Below are positions 3,351-6,233 of a stretch of DNA of 6,233 bases, piece after piece. The translations under genes were made by a program, and so were the position numbers. Each line of letters begins with the position of its first letter. Within the stretch, counting starts at the first letter, position 1. The stretch is from assembly GCA_900546605.1 (NCBI GenBank), contig URDV01000132.1:1-6233 (forward strand), written 5' to 3'. The notes below the pieces were generated by a model. It did no database searches. It saw only the letters and a list, made by a program, of their open reading frames with translations, and had not been told where the DNA came from. Source of the stretch: an uncultured Prevotella sp. (GTDB taxonomy: Bacteria; Bacteroidota; Bacteroidia; Bacteroidales; Bacteroidaceae).

Positions 3351-5759
3351 TTACTTAATAAAAACCTTTTGTCCGTTTTCCTTAACAAAGATGCCGTGAG
3401 CAGGGTAGAGCACGCGGCGGCCGTTAAGGTCGTAGTAGGTGTTGTTGTTGCCCTGAGTGGTGGCAGCATTGTTAATGCCAGTAGTGATGTCGCTAAAGTT
3501 GAATATCAGCACGTTGGCAGCAGCGTCAACTGTGGTAGAACCTGCATAAGCCTTGTTAGCACCAATGGTGCGGTCGGTTTCAGAGGTTACCTTGTAGAAG
3601 GCTATGCCCTTTGAACCATTGCCCAAGACGTAGGCTGTGGCATCATTGTCAATGGCAGTGGGGATGAGTGTACCATTCAGTCCGTTGTTAGCAATGGCGG
3701 CAGTGTTATCGTAGTTAATGTTGAAGTTGTGTGTACCTTCAGCGCCTTCAATCACAACGGGTGTTTCAGCTGGAATAATGCCAGTGGTGATAGTGGTAAG
3801 CTTGAGTTCATTGCCTTCTTTCTGTCCTGTATATGCCTTTACGCCTGTAGGAATGTTCACGGCCATAGGCAAGTTGAGGGTAGCATAACCTGCAGAGGTG
3901 ATGTTGACGGGGATGGTGGTGACTTCAACAATGCGGAAATTGTTGCTTGAACCATCGTTGCCGCCATCCCATGCTACTACGTGGAAATCTTCATTGCGCA
4001 CGCTGATAACGTTTTCGCCTGTTGCTTTTTTTGAAGCTTTGTCAGTAATGGCTACTGCAAAAGGTGTGTCAACTTTGTTTGAAGCAGTGTTTAGGTAGTA
4101 CTCACCACGTTTTACATCCTTTTCAGTGTTGTCTTCGGGAATGATTCTTAACCAATAGGAAGTTTCGACAGTGTTGCTTAAATAATTCTTTGAATTGGCA
4201 GGACGAATGTAGTAACGATCGGTTTTATTTTCGTCAGTCAATTGCTCAAATTGCCAAAGGAAGGGAAGAATGTTAGCGTCAAGTGTGCTTGATGTTTGTA
4301 GGGCATTATAGCCTTGGGTTGATTGAGTGTCGCCATAATTTTCGTAGAAATAAACACCATTTCTTTTACCACGAGCGCATTGAATAGTGTAGTATTTGCC
4401 TGCTTCGGGGGTAACATTACTTTCGGTTGAGGCGCTTGTGGCATCACTTAAAGCTTTTGCTTTAGAAGCTTTAGCTTCAATGTTATTAGCAGCCGTAAAT
4501 GCTTCGTAGGCTGTTTTCTGAGCATCTGATATCTTTTTGTAACCTACATAATTCTTTACGTTTAAGCCATTAGTAAGGCTCGCATTCCATGTGGCCGCAA
4601 GTTCATCAATGCCAGAGGTGACAATTTTGAATTGGCTTGCCTGAGCTGTAGCTTCCCAACGTACTACACCAGGTGCACCCATGTGGAGGTATGAACGATT
4701 TTCAGGAATGCCTGTCTGGGTAGTTTTGAAAGTAACATAACCCAAGTTGGCTGCTGCAGCTATGGTGTACTCTTGGGCTGAGGCTTCATTGTCAACCAAA
4801 GGAATGGCAACGTCATTTCCCGTATTATTGTTGCCAGGAATAGAACCTACATATTTATTTGAGTAAGGATTGTAGAATTTGTAGTTGCCATTATCTTGTT
4901 TCAGCAGTTTCCAAATATATGCGTATGAGTCCTTGGCTTCATCCTTTTGCATGGTAGTAGTAGTATAAGCATATGCGTTTGTGTGCAAATAGTTACCTAA
5001 CATGCAAATGGTTCCAGTAGGAATATCGGTGTTAATAGGTGCAGTGGCAAGAAACGTAGTGTTGGCTTGATTAAATTCAGCTACATCTTCGTCAGTAAAC
5101 GAGGTAGCATCCTTGTACTTATTATATACAGCCAATGCGGTATTATATGCTTCTTCTGTGCAACCATAGAACGCATTTATAAGTGATGCATATCGGTTGA
5201 TTGTTGCCTCTAAACCTGTTCTAAAAGCATAATTTTTAATCGCAAAATCCATCTGCGCTTCGGTCAATTCCTCAACTTCGAATATAGAGCCACCATCAAC
5301 ACTCCAAGTGCCAATCTTATTTTCGCTATCATAACTATTCCAACAATATTTATTGCCAAAATCCTCGTTGTTTGAGAAAGCAATACCAGTGTTTCCACTA
5401 TTAGAAGCTGCTTTAACGTACCAATCAGCTCCTGTATCAGTCCAGTTGTTGATTGTTGCCATCATGGTGGTGGTTTTCTTATTGTGTATTTTTATAGAAG
5501 TTACCCCTGTGGTAGTGGCTTTTGTACTTCCTGCTGTGAAGTAAAAAAAGCCATTACCATTCAGCAACTCACTTTGGCGGATAAAATCACTATTACCATT
5601 CCAATACAAGTATTTGCCGGTGCGCAAGTTTTTGATGGCATAATAGTGCATGTTGCCATCGGTACTAAGCTGTGGAATGGTTTGCGAACCAGCCCACGCT
5701 GTGTCAACCCCTACAAAGAATGTGAGGAGTAAACCCCAAAAGAGTAAAATTCTTTTCAT
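3351..5759 (-). CDS. Secreted multidomain protein with three trefoil-like repeats and a C-terminal sorting-type tail
   Basis: The 802-aa product starts with a signal peptide (MKRILLFWGLLL..., cleavage likely after AWA at 23), so it is exported. Three regions of about 115-160 residues share a plan: 27-165, 248-381 and 453-613. Each opens with a Tyr/Gly-rich strand set (HYYAIKNLRTGKYLYW; YLHTNAYAY with NKYVGS; KYYTIQCARGKRNGVYF) and closes with a similar strand (IFEVEEL, FKIVTSG, FRIVEV). This resembles ricin-type beta-trefoil modules, so carbohydrate binding is an inference. Helical spacers rich in Ala, Asn and Lys lie at 166-240 and 383-440, like FIVAR-type linkers. A beta-rich module at 617-757 contains GYATLNLPMAVNIPTGVKAY, and the end (776-802) has YDLNGRRV and GIFVKENGQKVFIK, typical of Bacteroidales secreted proteins and similar to type IX sorting tails. 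No catalytic motif is evident. It is the first gene of a two-gene unit with a consensus promoter. Confidence 0.9.
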   Translation of the reverse strand: MKRILLFWGLLLTFFVGVDTAWAGSQTIPQLSTDGNMHYYAIKNLRTGKYLYWNGNSDFIRQSELLNGNGFFYFTAGSTKATTTGVTSIKIHNKKTTTMMATINNWTDTGADWYVKAASNSGNTGIAFSNNEDFGNKYCWNSYDSENKIGTWSVDGGSIFEVEELTEAQMDFAIKNYAFRTGLEATINRYASLINAFYGCTEEAYNTALAVYNKYKDATSFTDEDVAEFNQANTTFLATAPINTDIPTGTICMLGNYLHTNAYAYTTTTMQKDEAKDSYAYIWKLLKQDNGNYKFYNPYSNKYVGSIPGNNNTGNDVAIPLVDNEASAQEYTIAAAANLGYVTFKTTQTGIPENRSYLHMGAPGVVRWEATAQASQFKIVTSGIDELAATWNASLTNGLNVKNYVGYKKISDAQKTAYEAFTAANNIEAKASKAKALSDATSASTESNVTPEAGKYYTIQCARGKRNGVYFYENYGDTQSTQGYNALQTSSTLDANILPFLWQFEQLTDENKTDRYYIRPANSKNYLSNTVETSYWLRIIPEDNTEKDVKRGEYYLNTASNKVDTPFAVAITDKASKKATGENVISVRNEDFHVVAWDGGNDGSSNNFRIVEVTTIPVNITSAGYATLNLPMAVNIPTGVKAYTGQKEGNELKLTTITTGIIPAETPVVIEGAEGTHNFNINYDNTAAIANNGLNGTLIPTAIDNDATAYVLGNGSKGIAFYKVTSETDRTIGANKAYAGSTTVDAAANVLIFNFSDITTGINNAATTQGNNNTYYDLNGRRVLYPAHGIFVKENGQKVFIK

Positions 5760-5824
5760 GTGATAATATTTGTTTTGTTAATTAGTATTCAAAATTATAT
5801 AAGCCTCTTAAGTGTTTGTGCGCG

Positions 5825-5856
5825 CAAATGTACCTTGTTTATGTTAATAAAGCAAA
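5825..5856 (-). promoter_or_regulatory. Promoter of the 802-aa/62-aa unit
   Basis: On the minus strand TTTG (5853-5856), 20 bp, then TACATTTG (5825-5832) fits the Bacteroides -33/-7 consensus exactly in sequence and spacing. The start would be near 5818-5820, giving an AT-rich leader of about 60 nt. No Shine-Dalgarno sequence precedes the ATG at 5759, as is usual in this phylum. Confidence 0.8.
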
Positions 5857-6104
5857 CGGGGGGTAAAAATAGTTAATATGTAAATAAAATGTCGCAAATG
5901 TAAATGTATGGTGTGCATGCATGATGTGTGAGGGCAAATACGAGTTATTAAAATAAGACACGAACAGAGGACAAACAAAACTATTTAGGGTGGTTCTAAT
6001 CATCCCTATTTCAGAATAATTGCTTCTATATAACAAAGTTCAAAAATCATCTTTGTTATTATCTCAACTTGTTTGCCATTCTGGCAAAGGGAACTGTCTG
6101 GTAA
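5857..6104. other. Intergenic stretch with two small hairpins, no firm gene
   Basis: A 65-codon minus-strand frame (5839-6036, TTG start) overlaps the promoter of the 802-aa gene and has no family signature, so I do not call it. Two inverted repeats stand out: ATAACAAAG (6030-6038) with CTTTGTTAT (6051-6059), a 9-bp perfect stem; and TTTGCCA (6072-6078) with TGGCAAA (6082-6088), a 7-bp perfect stem with a 3-nt loop. On the minus strand TAGTTTTG near 5980 looks like a -7 box but lacks a -33 partner. Confidence 0.5.
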
Positions 6105-6160
6105 AAGTCTAAAGCACATTGTAATGCTTTTGCCCTTTCAGGTAGGGTGTTCAAAATCGG
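6105..6160 (-). repeat. Dispersed repeat, right copy
   Basis: Read on the minus strand this copy joins an 18-bp block (6143-6160, identical to plus-strand 95-112) directly to a 20-bp block (6123-6142, identical to plus-strand 1-20), followed by a less conserved part to about 6105. It is inverted relative to the left-edge copies, so the intervening ~6 kb is flanked by inverted repeats. A 31-codon minus-strand frame from an ATG at the window's last base (6233) runs across the 18-bp block and stops at 6138. It is more likely incidental to the repeat than a gene. Confidence 0.75.
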
Positions 6161-6233
6161 AATACTTAACGCGTCCAATTTTCGTGTGTAACGTCCTCAA
6201 AATGTGATAGTTAAATGTAAAAAGTTGTCTCAT

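Noticed and set aside
5839..6036. 65-codon minus-strand frame with TTG start
   Set aside because: Overlaps the consensus promoter of the 802-aa gene, has a low-complexity Tyr/Phe/His-rich composition and no leader or family signature.
1..6233. Composite transposon bounded by the inverted repeats
   Set aside because: No transposase or recombinase lies between the repeats, and the cargo includes the core metabolic gene pckA; the repeats fit a dispersed family better.

Overview
The window looks like chromosomal DNA from a Prevotella-like member of the Bacteroidales. Three things point there: Bacteroidetes-type promoters (TTTG, 18-21 bp, TAnnTTTG), start codons in AT-rich leaders without a Shine-Dalgarno sequence, and a secreted protein ending in the 'YDLNGRRV...GIFVKENGQKV' tail that is common in this order. 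The genus is an inference; no rRNA or other marker gene is present.

Layout. Positions 1-918 hold no convincing gene. They contain pieces of a dispersed repeat (1-38, 95-112), a leftward canonical promoter (289-319), a 165-bp array of fifteen 11-bp units (339-503), a second 11-bp array (715-779) and a rightward canonical promoter (776-808). From 919 to 2729 lies a complete leftward pckA unit: terminator 919-961, ATP-dependent PEP carboxykinase 1011-2615, a leader hairpin, and a promoter at 2700-2729. Positions 2730-2927 are a T/G-rich gap without a credible gene. From 2928 to 5856 lies a second complete leftward unit: a strong terminator (2928-2976), an inverted/8-bp repeat cluster (3001-3138), a 62-aa small protein (3141-3329), an 802-aa secreted multidomain protein (3351-5759), and its promoter (5825-5856). 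From 5857 to the end there is no firm gene; there are two small hairpins and an inverted copy of the dispersed repeat seen at the left edge.

Function. pckA interconverts oxaloacetate and PEP and, in succinate-producing Bacteroidales, probably runs mainly as PEP carboxylation with ATP gain. The 802-aa protein and the 62-aa protein share one promoter and one terminator, so they are very likely co-transcribed; the large product is exported and its function is unknown. The two units have no evident functional link.

The least ordinary part is 250-810. Two 11-bp-periodic arrays each abut a consensus promoter, and the two promoters point away from each other towards sequence with no credible protein. 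A purine-rich ACGAGAA-type core is seen in both arrays when each is read in the direction of its promoter. This could be a protein-bound regulatory module driving two small RNAs, or part of a dispersed repetitive element carrying outward promoters.
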